Source: Coccinella septempunctata
Taxonomy: Eukaryota; Arthropoda; Insecta; Coleoptera; Coccinellidae
Direction: 5' to 3'
Length of the DNA stretch: 64,000 nucleotides
Assembly (NCBI RefSeq): GCF_907165205.1
Contig: NC_058195.1
Span: 12,090,001-12,154,000, forward strand
Numbering within the stretch: the first letter of the stretch is position 1; each line of letters opens with the position of its first letter. The position numbers and the translations under genes were made by a program. The notes beneath the pieces were generated by a model. The model had not been told where the DNA came from. It did no database searches and saw only the letters and a list, made by a program, of their open reading frames with translations. Below are positions 32,903 to 43,136 of this stretch, one piece after another.

Positions 32903-34813
32903 TACTGCATTCACATTTATTTCAGCAGTCGGTTGGCCATGAAATAATTTTCTCAAGTTTTTGTAACTAGAACGGTGTCAGGTTGGCACTCATGGAATGT
33001 CGTTAATGTCATAAGGCCGTTGCCACAACTAATATCAATTTTTATTACGAAAAATGCCGAAAGTGATTGAAAAAAGAAACAGGATTTCAGGAAGTGCTAT
33101 TTAGAATTCAGGTCCGCTCATTCAAATAGTTATACCCTGATATTATAAAATCCACAATGCGTCAGACGGTAACGAACATATCCAATGTAAGAGAATTTAT
33201 ACCGGGTGTCCCAGAGCTTTTAGGCCAGCAGATATCTCAGTTACCTGCGGAAAAAAAAAATTGAAAAAAATACTTGTCGTAGGAGACCATACGCTCTTTC
33301 ATGCAGCATAGCAAAATCCACCCCCTGACAAACAACCCCTGAGAAACAACCCCTAACTTTTGTTTTTCAAATGGCACCCCCATGTTTGTTTGGCTTCAAC
33401 TGACAGCTCTTTTTAATTCTCAATCAATGATATATCATAATATGTAGTTGTAAAGATAGTCACTCGATAAAATTGAATTCGTTAGTGGGTACTGTTAATT
33501 GGACTGATCGAATTAGTCCACATTGTAGAGACAAGAAAAAGTGGATGTTGAAAAAAAAGAGTCAATAAAATGTTAGAACTTTTTGTGCTGTGTTTTATTC
33601 CTACGGTATCTGGATGACAACAACAACAACAATGTGGACTAATTCGATCAGTCCAATTAACAGTACCCACTAACGAATTCAATTTTATCGAGTGACTATC
33701 TTTACAACTACATATTATGATATATCATTGATTGAGAATTAAAAAGAGCTGTCAGTTGAAGCCAAACAAACATGGGGGTGCCATTTGAAAAACAAAAGTT
33801 AGGGGTTGTTTCTCAGGGGTTGTTTGTCAGGGGGTGGATTTTGCTATGCTGCATGAAAGAGCGTATGGTCTCCTACGACAAGTATTTTTTTCAATTTTTT
33901 TTTCCGCAGGTAACTGAGATATCTGCTGGCCTAAAAGCTCTGGGACACCCGGTATAATGTTTCTTCTGAATCTAAACGAATTTCCTTCTATTGGGAGACC
34001 CAATAAAGTGGTGGCATTTGAGAATTTTATGTTTGAGTGAATTAACGCGAAATGTTTACTACAGGATTTTCGATGAATGTCATCGTAGAATAAGTTCCCG
34101 AAAATCGATTTTTCTATTTTTCATTTGACTTGTCCTATACATTGTCAATGTCTTAAGGTACCAATAAATACCTAATTATTATTATTATATCAATGCATTA
34201 AGATGAACAGCCACAAATACGCGCCAGTTGTCCTGCTAATTGTTTATTCATGTGAAATTTTTGTTCAAAGGTGAAGTTTATCTTGATTGAAACTTCCCTT
34301 AATTCCTTTTACTTATATTGATGCAAGATGATTTTTGTTAAAGAATTTAACATTCTTGTAATTATCTGTTAATTCCTTCAGGAGATACCCATTCCCAACC
34401 ACTGCATCATATGCATTTCATCTTCGGGTTAATATTTTTGAAATCTACAACTGATGTAACGTATTCAAACTTTAGCCAAAGAAGATAACGAACATTAACT
34501 CTCCTCTAGCTAGTGCATATTGAGATATTATACTTATCTCTTGTATTTTCCATGCAAATAACTGGATTTGGTATGCCTTCAATCAGTTTGTATAAACTTC
34601 AATTATATTCGTCACATATTTTCCGAAGAGATTCGACATTGTGATAAAATACGTAATAACAGAAACTTTTACGTAGAACGGGCAACATAGCGTTGATTTA
34701 AAACCCAAAAATATTTTGACAAGCATCATAACCCCACATTTTCGAACTATACAGAGTGAAATGTGTAAAATTTCCATGGCCAACCGACTGCTGAAATAAA
34801 AGTGAATGTAGTA
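32903..34813. mobile_element. G-family element, copy G2, split by a foldback
   Basis: Ends TACTGCATTCACATTTATTT and AGTGAATGTAGTA, with TA at 32901-32902 and 34814-34815. Without the 751-bp foldback inside it (33202-33952) it is about 1160 bp. Right of the foldback it lacks about 60 bp, including the candidate intron acceptor and the first codons of exon 2 that are seen in G3. Confidence 0.92.
33202..33952. mobile_element. Near-perfect 751-bp hairpin (foldback) transposon inside G2
   Basis: Two arms of about 325 bp (33202-33526 and 33629-33952) are reverse complements of each other with almost no differences, apart from the length of an A/T run. They surround a 102-bp spacer. Ends CCGGGTGTCCCAGAGC and GCTCTGGGACACCCGG. 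TA duplicated at 33200-33201 and 33953-33954; the empty site TTTATATAATG is preserved in copy G4. No coding capacity. The open frames on either strand across it mirror each other and are shadows. Confidence 0.95.
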
Positions 34814-34815
34814 TA

Positions 34816-35539
34816 GTACAGGTTACAGCCAGGTGGTCTGATGTAATAAAATATTTAACATCTTAAAATGTCTTTTTCATATCAGACAGACCTGATAGTC
34901 ATTGTCCTTCGGCTGTTACCAGTTCATATTGATCCAAATAATGGTAATAACCCTTGGAAAGAGTACGAATATTATGCTCATATCCAGATGACCGATAAAT
35001 CACAAATACCCTCGACAGGGCAGCTTTGAGTTTAATACCAGGTCGCAAAATACCTCGGATTCAGTTGAACAAGAAAGGAATCCCAGTATCTTTCGAAATA
35101 CTCGTAAATAACTTCGAGGTTGTGTGATTTGTCATCCTACAAGACGGATATTCTCGGAGAATGCAACATTTCAAAGGAGCACGTGATCTTTCACATCGAG
35201 TAATATATGTATGTAAGATTTATGTATACGCATAAGTTGGCATAGTTTGAATCTCTTTTTCTTGTTCTTGTTCATAAAAATTTGTTATACAGTCTTTGGA
35301 ATTTTCAAACTTTATCTTCTGTGTCTCAATGAGTTCTGCTGTGACATTCTGATATTGAAAAACGTAGAAAACATCATATCTGCTGTGGCATACTTGTAGT
35401 GGCGCTAAACTATTGAGGGTTTGGAAGAATAAGATTGGCCTGCTGCTTTCCCCGACCTTAATCCCATTGAATAATTATTAATTTTTACGATTTAATCGTA
35501 CTGGTATGTCTGAGAGAAATGATTTCCTTATTCTAGGGT
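34816..35539. other. No gene; a scrap of Tc1 transposase at 35428-35477
   Basis: The scrap reads DWPAAFPDLNPIE in one plus frame, the catalytic Glu block of a Tc1 transposase. Nothing else of that enzyme was found around it. The rest is AT-rich without structure. Confidence 0.45.
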
Positions 35540-36725
35540 CCTGTTGTCAAAGGAGTTTCAGTAAAAATGGAAATTGATGTGATCACATTCATTGAAGCAG
35601 TTTTCAAGGATAAACTAAAAACAGGAACAGCATTTGTGGATTTATCTGCAGTATATGACACAGTATGGAAGGATGGTTTGATTTTCGGACTTTAATACTC
35701 ATCTGAAGTGTAGAAAGATGGTTCGCTTTCCAGAAAACATGATGCCAGATACAAAGTTTTGTGTTTTTGTTGATGATAACGGTAGTAATTTCAAAACTTT
35801 GAATAACGGTCTTCCACAATGATCAGTTTTAGCACCTCTTCTTTACAAATTATATCTGTGCTATCCCTACTACGTCTCGAAGTTTATATAATCTGATGAT
35901 ATTGCCCTCGCATTTCGTCATTCTGATTTTAAATGTATAGAGAATAATCTATCTACAGATTTACACATTTTGAGGAATTACTTTTTCGAGTAGAGGTTTC
36001 GTGTTTCCATTTGAATAATCATCAAAAGTATTGAAAATTAAGCGTAGTTTTCGGTAATTCTTTTCTGGAACATAATTTCAATCCAAAATATCTAGCAGTT
36101 GAGATGTATTCCTCGGTGAATTTCAAAGCTCATTTGGAAAATTTGTGTCTGAAGTTGAAAACTAAGAATAATATCCTGCATAAGCTAGCTGGTACTTCAT
36201 GAGGTGCTGATGCAACTACTATTGCTTTGGTATTGCTTTGGCAGCTTTAGCTTTGTTTTTTTCGACTGCTAAATATTGTTGGTCTGTTTGGGTTAAAAGT
36301 GCTCATGTGCAAAAAATTAGACACAGCTAAGTCTTTCTATGAGAATTATATCTGAAACTACAAATTAAATCTTCACCTATTCAATAGTTACCAGTTCTTT
36401 CAAACATTGTACCGCCCCATAACCGTAGACAGACTGTAGTTAAAAATTCTTGGATATAAATTTCACTCCTTTCTCGACTCATTTCCAATTCTGCCCTATA
36501 TTTCACAAAATACGACTCCCAGACTGAAATCGCATAAAGCCTTATGGTCCAACTCTTCCCTTAATTCGAGTGTAAGGGGCAAGGACATTTGGCAGTCTGA
36601 ATGGAACACCTTTTCAACCTTTTCAACCAAGAATTAGTTAGTGATCCTTCAAATAGAATACCTGGTTTTCATCTTCCCAGGAAAATATGGTATTTTCTGA
36701 ATCGTATAAGAACAGGTCACTGACT
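35540..36725 (+). pseudogene. Non-LTR retrotransposon (jockey-like) reverse transcriptase remnant
   Basis: Decayed ORF2 on the plus strand with blocks in the right order: KTGTAFVDLSAVYDTVWKDG (RT motif A, usual AYDTVW) at about 35615-35675; TLNNGLPQ, a stop (Gly expected), then SVLAPLL (motif B) at about 35800-35845; and SDDIALAFRHSDF (usual YADD box, here SDD) at about 35890-35935. Thumb and C-terminal parts follow: LENLCLKLKTKNNILHKLAG at about 36140-36200 and PGFHLPRKIWYFLNRIRTGH near 36660-36720. Many stops and shifts. No poly-A tail or target duplication found. Confidence 0.85.
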
Positions 36726-38719
36726 TTGCAATAGTATGCTTTTCCGATGGAATTCAGTTGAGAGCCCTATAGTTGTGCGAAGCGGGGAACCAGAAGAAAC
36801 CATAAATCAAGCAACACAAAATAGTCAATTATCATCAATTTATAAATTTATGAGATGTTTCTAGAGCTATTCATGTAGTCTCCGATTTTTTTTTTTTTTT
36901 TGAATTGGGTTGTGAATTTAAGGTCAATCTGACATATAGAACTCAATTTTATCACTCACATTTTTCTGCTTTACTTTTTTTTTTATTTGAGATGAAATTT
37001 TCTGGTAACTAGGAAAAGACTGCCTGGATTTTCTTTTTCTTCGAGGAAATGATCAATTTTTTCAGTGCAAGATACCTTCAATATGAAATATGCCAGCTTA
37101 TTTTGTAAATAGTTCCATCACTTACAATCCACTACACTCACAGGGAGAAGCGGATTTTTTTTACTGGGGTTTTTCCCTTAGCTCTTGTATCGCACAACTG
37201 TATGATACCCTGTTACGCTAACCTCTGCTGAAACTGTATCTCTTACACATGGTATAATAATTGGTTGATGTTAAAAAATGTTATGCTCTTTATCAAAAAA
37301 ATTTATATGTAGTCCGACATGGAGGGAATGGATATAAGAGGTTGTCAATCAATAGGACTAAAATTAAACAACTGATTCAACCAGTTTTTGATGATAGAAT
37401 CATAATATACACCACCAGGTACCCTGCACATCACCAAACGTAAAATATAAAGATCCCAGTTCATTAATGGAAGTTACAAATCACCTTCAACAGAGAGTTG
37501 AACCTTGTATGTCTTGGAGCATCCGATAGTTGTAGAAGAAAAGTTATTGTTGGTAGATATATTATTGTATATGCATTTTTCTTTTCATTTCGGTTGTGAT
37601 TCATTGCACTAGCTTCATAAATAACAAAGGCCCATTCATAATTCTTGGCTCTAGTGACCTTTCCTCTGACTCCTCGGTATTTACAGAAAGGGAATGGTGT
37701 TAAATGAAATATTAGGGATGCTGCGGCCGATTCAACTCGAATTTCAGTAGGGTAAACTGACAACAGTCCTCGAAATTGATTTATGATGATAAAAGATATA
37801 AAAACGCTCAAGCGAAGGCGTCAAACAAGTCGAACCATACACAGACATTCCATTCATCGTATATTAGGAGAAAAATACTGGGGTAAATCATTTGTTGACT
37901 TCAAATTTTGCTCAAAATTCGATAACTAAGGAGCATTCATCAAAATTCGACATCCAATAGATTTTGATGGAGTTTTGAATGTTAGTATCTACCTATGCTT
38001 AAACAATGCACCAAAACATTCGAGTATGCAATACTGCATAAATAGAGAATACATAAAGGGTGAATTGATTGATGAATAATGTCTGAGTCAAACATCTAAA
38101 CGGAACTAAGTGTTGCAACTATCATTCAATGATGTCGAATTCAATGACTAAGTGATTCAGGTTTCGAAATGCATGCGAGAGTATGTTTTACGATAATTTC
38201 TAGTCGTTTGTTCGGTGAATTTCACACTTGTGAACCTAAAAGGCCACTCATTCCACTTTAATTAACAGCAGTAGTAAGTGCAGTGGTCATTGTTACATGT
38301 CAAATTATCGATTGCGTAATGAAACTTAAAAATTCGAGATAGTCATGCTCATTATATAGAGTCTCGTCTCATTCTAGATTTTATATTTCAAAGATTGTGC
38401 CCCTATTACAGTTGTTTTCGCCTCTATGTCAAATAAAACTGGACAGGGTGCAGTTCCAGTATCTGGGATCATTGAGAAAAAAGACATGGTTTCAGCAACA
38501 AAATGCTTCGTTTAGCAGGTTTTCTTTCAATTCAAGGAACTGATCTCATTACAATTACGTATTGTATTATGTGAATTATTTTTACATTTTGTCATCTTTT
38601 TTTGAGAAATCAGAGTCAGGATTCTTTTCATAATCTTCTTGTGAAATACCTGGTTCCTGGTTTTTACAAATATTATTATATTTACTTCATTTATGTTCAC
38701 AGTGTGAAAAATTTTGTAT
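36726..38719. other. No gene recognised
   Basis: Two kilobases without a supportable gene. A T-run at 36887-36902. The 115-codon minus frame at 37464-37811 shows no domain and its length is within chance for AT-rich DNA. Confidence 0.45.
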
Positions 38720-39299
38720 ACAACGGTATTTAAAGGTGACGCTTTTTTTAACAGAAGGTAGAACTAGTCAAAATAAAGCGTTTCACAAAAAATCACCTCT
38801 ACAAAACATTCAAAATGATTACTGAAATAAATCCTAATACGAACCTATATCATTTGTAATCTGTTTTATCGCAAAGCAATACTAAAACTTATCTCGTGAT
38901 TACTGACTCAATGATATGGTTTCGTTCAGGATATTGGAAACTTAGGAATGCCGAATTTTTCTCTATTATTTAATAACTTAAACGATTTTATGAAATGGCC
39001 CATTTTGATGCCAACTGACAGAAAAATACCAAGGTTTATAAAAGTGAATATTAGTTCAAAATTGCACCAATAAAATTCTTCTAAATTATTCACAAAGGTT
39101 ACCTTCTTCTGGTTAGACAATAATAGCACTTTGTCAACATGAGCACTTTCAATAAACTGTCTCAATTTTCTACACTGTTTTCAACTCAAATCGCACAATA
39201 TCGTACTTGGGATTTAGTGAGATTTTGTCGAAATTCTAGGGGTTGTAGCTCAGCCATCTTGAATATTTCATATTCAACCTCATCTTCGAAAACACCCTG
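38720..39299. mobile_element. D-family MITE, copy D1
   Basis: Left TTTAAAGGTGACGCTTTTTT, then AACAGAAGGTAGAACTAGTC. Right end CTCATCTTCGAAAACACCCTG. It shares the block GGGGTTGTAGCTCAGCCATC with D2-D4. Shorter than D4, with the middle partly deleted. Confidence 0.75.
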
Positions 39300-39555
39300 C
39301 ATACTGTCTTGTTGATTTTGTTGGATAAATTATTGTTTGATTTGATTCCTGCATTTCAATGCAACTAGCTACCTAGATTTTCTATTGCCTTAGGTGAAAT
39401 CCAATTGTTTATACATATTGAACCATTATATTGATTTGGACAAATGAAAGGTTCATTAGTGCATGATGAAATGAACTACATTTTATGAAAAATCAAAAGC
39501 ATATTTGAACTAACCGAAAATATGTTTTTTCATTCTACTAAAACTCTTCCTTGTA

Positions 39556-40753
39556 TTCTGCTTTCACATTTATTTTAGCAGTCGGCTGGCTATGAAGTAA
39601 TTTTCTCAAGGTCGGCACTCATGAAATGTCGTTAATGCCATAACGCCGTTGCCACAACTAATATCAATTTTTTTCATTACGAAAATGCCAAAAGTAATTG
39701 AAAAAAGAGATAGGGTTTCAGAAAGTGCTATTTAGAATTCAGGTCCGCTCATTCAAATAGTTATACCCTGATATTCTAAAGTCCACAATACGTCAGACGA
39801 TAGCGAACATATTCAATGTAAGGTAATTTATATAAAGTTTCATCTGAATCTAAATGACTTATATTTCAGCTAAATATTTCCACAATCAGAAAGATTGTGA
39901 ATGAAGAGGTTGACAAAGAATTTCCTTCTATTGGGAGACCCAAAAAAGTGGTGGCATTTGAGAATTTTATGTTTGAGTGAATTAATGCGAAAAGTTTACT
40001 ATAGGATTTTCGATTAATGTCATCGTAGAATAATTGATTTTTCTATTTTTCATTTGACTGGTCCTATACATTGTAAATGTCTTAAGGTACCAATAAATAT
40101 CTAATTATTATTATATATTATATCTATATTATTATTAAGATGAACAGTCACAAATTCGCGCCAGTTGTGTTGTTAATTGTTCATTCATGTGAAATTTTTG
40201 TTCAAAGGTGAAGTTCATCTTAACTTGAAACTTCTTTTAATTCCTTTCACTTTTATTGATGTAAGATGATTTTTGTTGAAGAATTCAACATTCTTGTAAT
40301 TATCTGTTAATTCCTTCGGGAGATACCCATTCCCAACCACTGCATCATATGCATTTCATCTTCGGGTTAATATTTTTGAAATCTGTACGACTGATGTGAC
40401 GCATTCAAACTTTAGCCAAAGAAGATAACGAACATTAACTCTCCTCAAGCTAGTATATATTATGTTATTATACTGATCTCTTGTATTTTCCATGCAAATA
40501 ACTGGATTTGGTATGCTTTCAATCAGTTTGTATAAACTTCAATTACGTTCGTCACATTTTTTCCGAAGATATTCGACATTGTGATAAAATTCGTAATAAC
40601 AGAAACTTTTACGTAGAACGGGCAACATAGCGTTAATTTAAAACCCAAAAATGTTTTGACAAGCGTCATAACCCCACATTTTCGTAGTCTACAGAGTGAA
40701 ATGTGTCAAATTTCCATGGCCAACCGACTGCTTAAATAAAAGTGAATGGAGTA
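39556..40753. mobile_element. G-family element, copy G3, with a fossil intron-containing coding stretch
   Basis: Ends TTCTGCTTTCACATTTATTT and AGTGAATGGAGTA with flanking TA (39554-39555 and 40754-40755). Inside, the plus strand reads STIRQTIANIFN up to 39817. A 52-bp candidate intron follows (39818-39869, GTAAGG...TATTTCAG), and then LNISTIRKIVNEEVDKEFPS and IGRPKKVVAFENFMFE to a stop. The joined text looks like the helix-turn-helix N-terminus of an IS630/Tc1-type transposase. The rest of the enzyme is gone, so this is a deletion derivative. It ends 205 bp upstream of the carrier gene. Confidence 0.85.
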
Positions 40754-40945
40754 TACGTACATTTTTCTATACCATAGAAAAATTCCGGCCAAGTAGAGAA
40801 AATCACAATAATGGCATAGAAAACAACATTTGTTACATATTCATGAAGTTGTCAAATAAACTAACCAATGAATTCCACTTTGACAGGTACACTCGGGAAT
40901 TATCAATTCATTTCGTTAACTTCGAGACAGCTTCACATTGATTTT

Positions 40946-40996
40946 ATGTCGTCTGAAGATGAATCTTCAAATTCGCCCAATACTACGCATGTCTAG
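40946..40996 (+). promoter_or_regulatory. Upstream open reading frame overlapping the carrier start
   Basis: ATG at 40946 gives 16 codons (MSSEDESSNSPNTTHV) and TAG at 40994-40996, in a different frame from the carrier and overlapping both of its candidate ATGs. If translated it would reduce initiation at the main start. It could instead be the original N-terminus separated by a one-base change; the acidic, Ser-rich text looks protein-like. Confidence 0.4.
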
Positions 40997-41828
40997 TACG
41001 ATATCCAATAATCACTGGAAGAAATACGTAAGCGGTTGCGCAGCCTCTGCAACCAACATCTTATGCACCTACCCCTTCATAAAAATCGGTTGGAGACAGA
41101 TCATACTGGACGTAGGCACCGCAAACGCTACCAAAGGAGTGATGCAAGAGGGGAGACAATTCATTTACAGAGGTGTGATGCCCACGCTTATACACAAATC
41201 TTTGACTATTTCCCTGATGTTCGGAATCCACAGCCAAGTTTATGGTTTCTCTACGAAGCACTCGATGACACCGCTCCAGGCCAACATAACAGGAGGCCTG
41301 GCCACAGCTCTCGTCCAAACAACCTTCATGCCATTCGAACGAGTCCAGACTCTTCTGATCGCCGAAAAATACAACCATGTGTACAAGAACACCTACGATG
41401 CTCTAGTGCAGATTTACAGGATTGGTGGAGTCAGGGAATTTTACAGAGGAATGGTTGTGACCGCTTGGAGAAACATGGCAGCTCAATCTTCCTTTTTTGT
41501 CTGCAAGTACAATTTCGATAGGAGGACTGAAATCATCAAGATTCCAGTGTTGAGAAACGCGGCCTATTTCTTCGAGGGCGGTGTTTTGGCAAGCTTCTCC
41601 TACGCATTTTTCTACCCTTTGGTTGCACTGAGGGTGACTATGCAGAAGGAGGTGGGGGGGCCGCTGGAGGCAGTAAGGGAGGTGGCGAGAAAAATGTACC
41701 AGAAGAATAAGTTTCGTGCCTTTTACAGAGGAGTGCACGTGTCAGTTTTTAGGGCTTTTTTGGGGGGAGGAATCATAAATAGTTCTTACGAGATATACAT
41801 GGCGACGTTAAATAAAATTTTTGACTGA
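40959..41828 (+). CDS. SLC25A51-like mitochondrial carrier (mitochondrial NAD+ transporter family), single exon
   Basis: A 289-residue protein of the SLC25 family, inner-membrane carriers with three repeats of two helices. The best match from memory is SLC25A51/52 (MCART1), which imports NAD+ into mitochondria. Signature sites: YPFIKIGWRQ (residues 38-47, repeat 1, with the acidic residue replaced as in SLC25A51), MPFERVQTLL (124-133, repeat 2, the best kept) and YPLVALRVTMQ (219-229, repeat 3). The repeat-end motifs FIYRG, FYRG and FYRG are present, as is GIINSSYE near the C-terminus. Human SLC25A51 is 297 residues. ATG 40959 was chosen because it has A at -3; ATG 40989 (279 residues) is the alternative. 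The open frame continues upstream to a TTG at 40938, not a normal start. No intron is visible and the frame is intact, unlike everything around it. It could be a retrocopy, but the intact frame argues for function. Confidence 0.88.
   Translation: MNLQIRPILRMSSTISNNHWKKYVSGCAASATNILCTYPFIKIGWRQIILDVGTANATKGVMQEGRQFIYRGVMPTLIHKSLTISLMFGIHSQVYGFSTKHSMTPLQANITGGLATALVQTTFMPFERVQTLLIAEKYNHVYKNTYDALVQIYRIGGVREFYRGMVVTAWRNMAAQSSFFVCKYNFDRRTEIIKIPVLRNAAYFFEGGVLASFSYAFFYPLVALRVTMQKEVGGPLEAVREVARKMYQKNKFRAFYRGVHVSVFRAFLGGGIINSSYEIYMATLNKIFD
41811..41816 (+). promoter_or_regulatory. AATAAA polyadenylation hexamer inside the last codons
   Basis: The Asn-Lys codons before Ile-Phe-Asp-stop spell AATAAA, nine bases before the TGA. 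With normal 10-30 base spacing, cleavage would fall at or just after the stop codon, before the transposon that starts at 41859. Confidence 0.45.
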
Positions 41829-41858
41829 GTGGAGATTTCATTAGGTGTTATGTAATAG

Positions 41859-43136
41859 TTGGAGAGCCCAAGAGGGAAATTCAGGATTCACTCGAGCGTG
41901 TCAGATTAATATAAGGGGAGATACCTTGGACCCTGTAGAGTACCTCTACCAAAAATTAGATCTGTATATAGGAGGAATTGTCTAGGACAGCCTGCCAGAA
42001 TAGTAAAAAAACAACGATCATTGTACATACTCTAGCGTGTCAGATTAAGATATATGTGGTTAATTACATGTTGAAAAGTATATATTCTCTGAATCTGACA
42101 ATTTAAGCGTGACGGAGGGCGCCAAACTTGCAAAAAAACGTTAAGTGTACAAATTTGAAGCTAATGATTCAAGAATAACGGAAAAAATATAATCTGAAAG
42201 TTTCAGCTAGCCGAAACAATAAAAATTGACCATAAAGGTCACAAAAATCAGTTTTTGTGAATTATCTCTTCTCCTGGGCTTCAAATTGTTTTCGCATTGA
42301 TTATGAAAGTTGTAGGGAGTAACCTTTTCTACAAATTTTGTCCGAAGCAATTTTTTCTACGTTTGAAAGTTTTCGAGATATATGGCGATGAATGTACATA
42401 AAACTGGGTTTCTACATTGACCTTGGCTTTTCGCATGTGTGGCTAAGCTCCTCGACCTTATCGCCCTCTAACTCGAAAACGGTTAAGAGTAGGCAAAATT
42501 GCTTCAGACAAAAGTTGTATAGAATTTTATTATCTACGACTTTCATAATGAATACAGAAACGATTAGAGGTACAGGAAGGGAGATATTAGAAAAAAATGC
42601 CTTGTTATCATCTTTAAATTGTCAGATTAAGAAACCCCCCCTGATTAGTGTCAGATTACTGGGTCAACAGGTGTGCAACACCAAGATTAACCATCTGTAT
42701 GAAAATCTGACACGCTCGAGTATGTACAAGTAAGAATTTTTTTTGTATTTTCAAAGGACCGCTGAGACCTTGCGTCAAGTCCGAATTGTCAGTTTCTTGA
42801 AAAGTAGCTTCCTTTGGGTCCAATTAACATATACTCTAAAAATATGACACGCTCGAAAAAATTTTCAAATCTTCAGTACGGCCATCCCCACCACGCAAAC
42901 TGTCAGATTAACATAAATTCATTAACAGAAACACGCAGTATCTTAATCTGATACGCTCGAGTATATACACCTGACGATTTTTTTACATCTTTGAAAACCT
43001 GCAGACGCTTTCCCCACCGTTGAAAGTAGGTACATACTTCGTAGAACCTTGTTTTCTTTCTGCCATCTAATCTTCAGAATTCATTAGCTCTCTACTACGC
43101 TCGGGTAAATCCTGATTTAGCATCGTCGGCTCCCCA
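41859..43136. mobile_element. E-family foldback-type element, copy Eb
   Basis: Left end TTGGAGAGCCCAAGAGGGAA, right end GCATCGTCGGCTCCCCA. It has the same ordered blocks as Ea but is shorter (1.28 kb against 2.08 kb). Boxes CTCGAGCGTGTCAGATTAAT at about 41890 and CTAGCGTGTCAGATTAAGAT at about 42030; inverted boxes at about 42710, 42845, 42950 and 43095. It begins 30 bp after the carrier stop codon. Confidence 0.85.

Noticed and set aside
33482..33957. Open frames on both strands across the hairpin (66 and 61 codons)
   Set aside because: They are mirror images of each other within the 325-bp inverted arms and have no known motif; shadows of the foldback.
37464..37811. 115-codon minus-strand frame
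   Set aside because: No domain, signal or repeat relationship; of a length expected by chance in AT-rich DNA of this size.
41036..41738. Long alternative frames within the carrier gene (161 codons plus strand, 105 and 111 minus)
   Set aside because: Overlap the intact SLC25A51-like frame and lack homology; shadows of a real gene with higher G+C.
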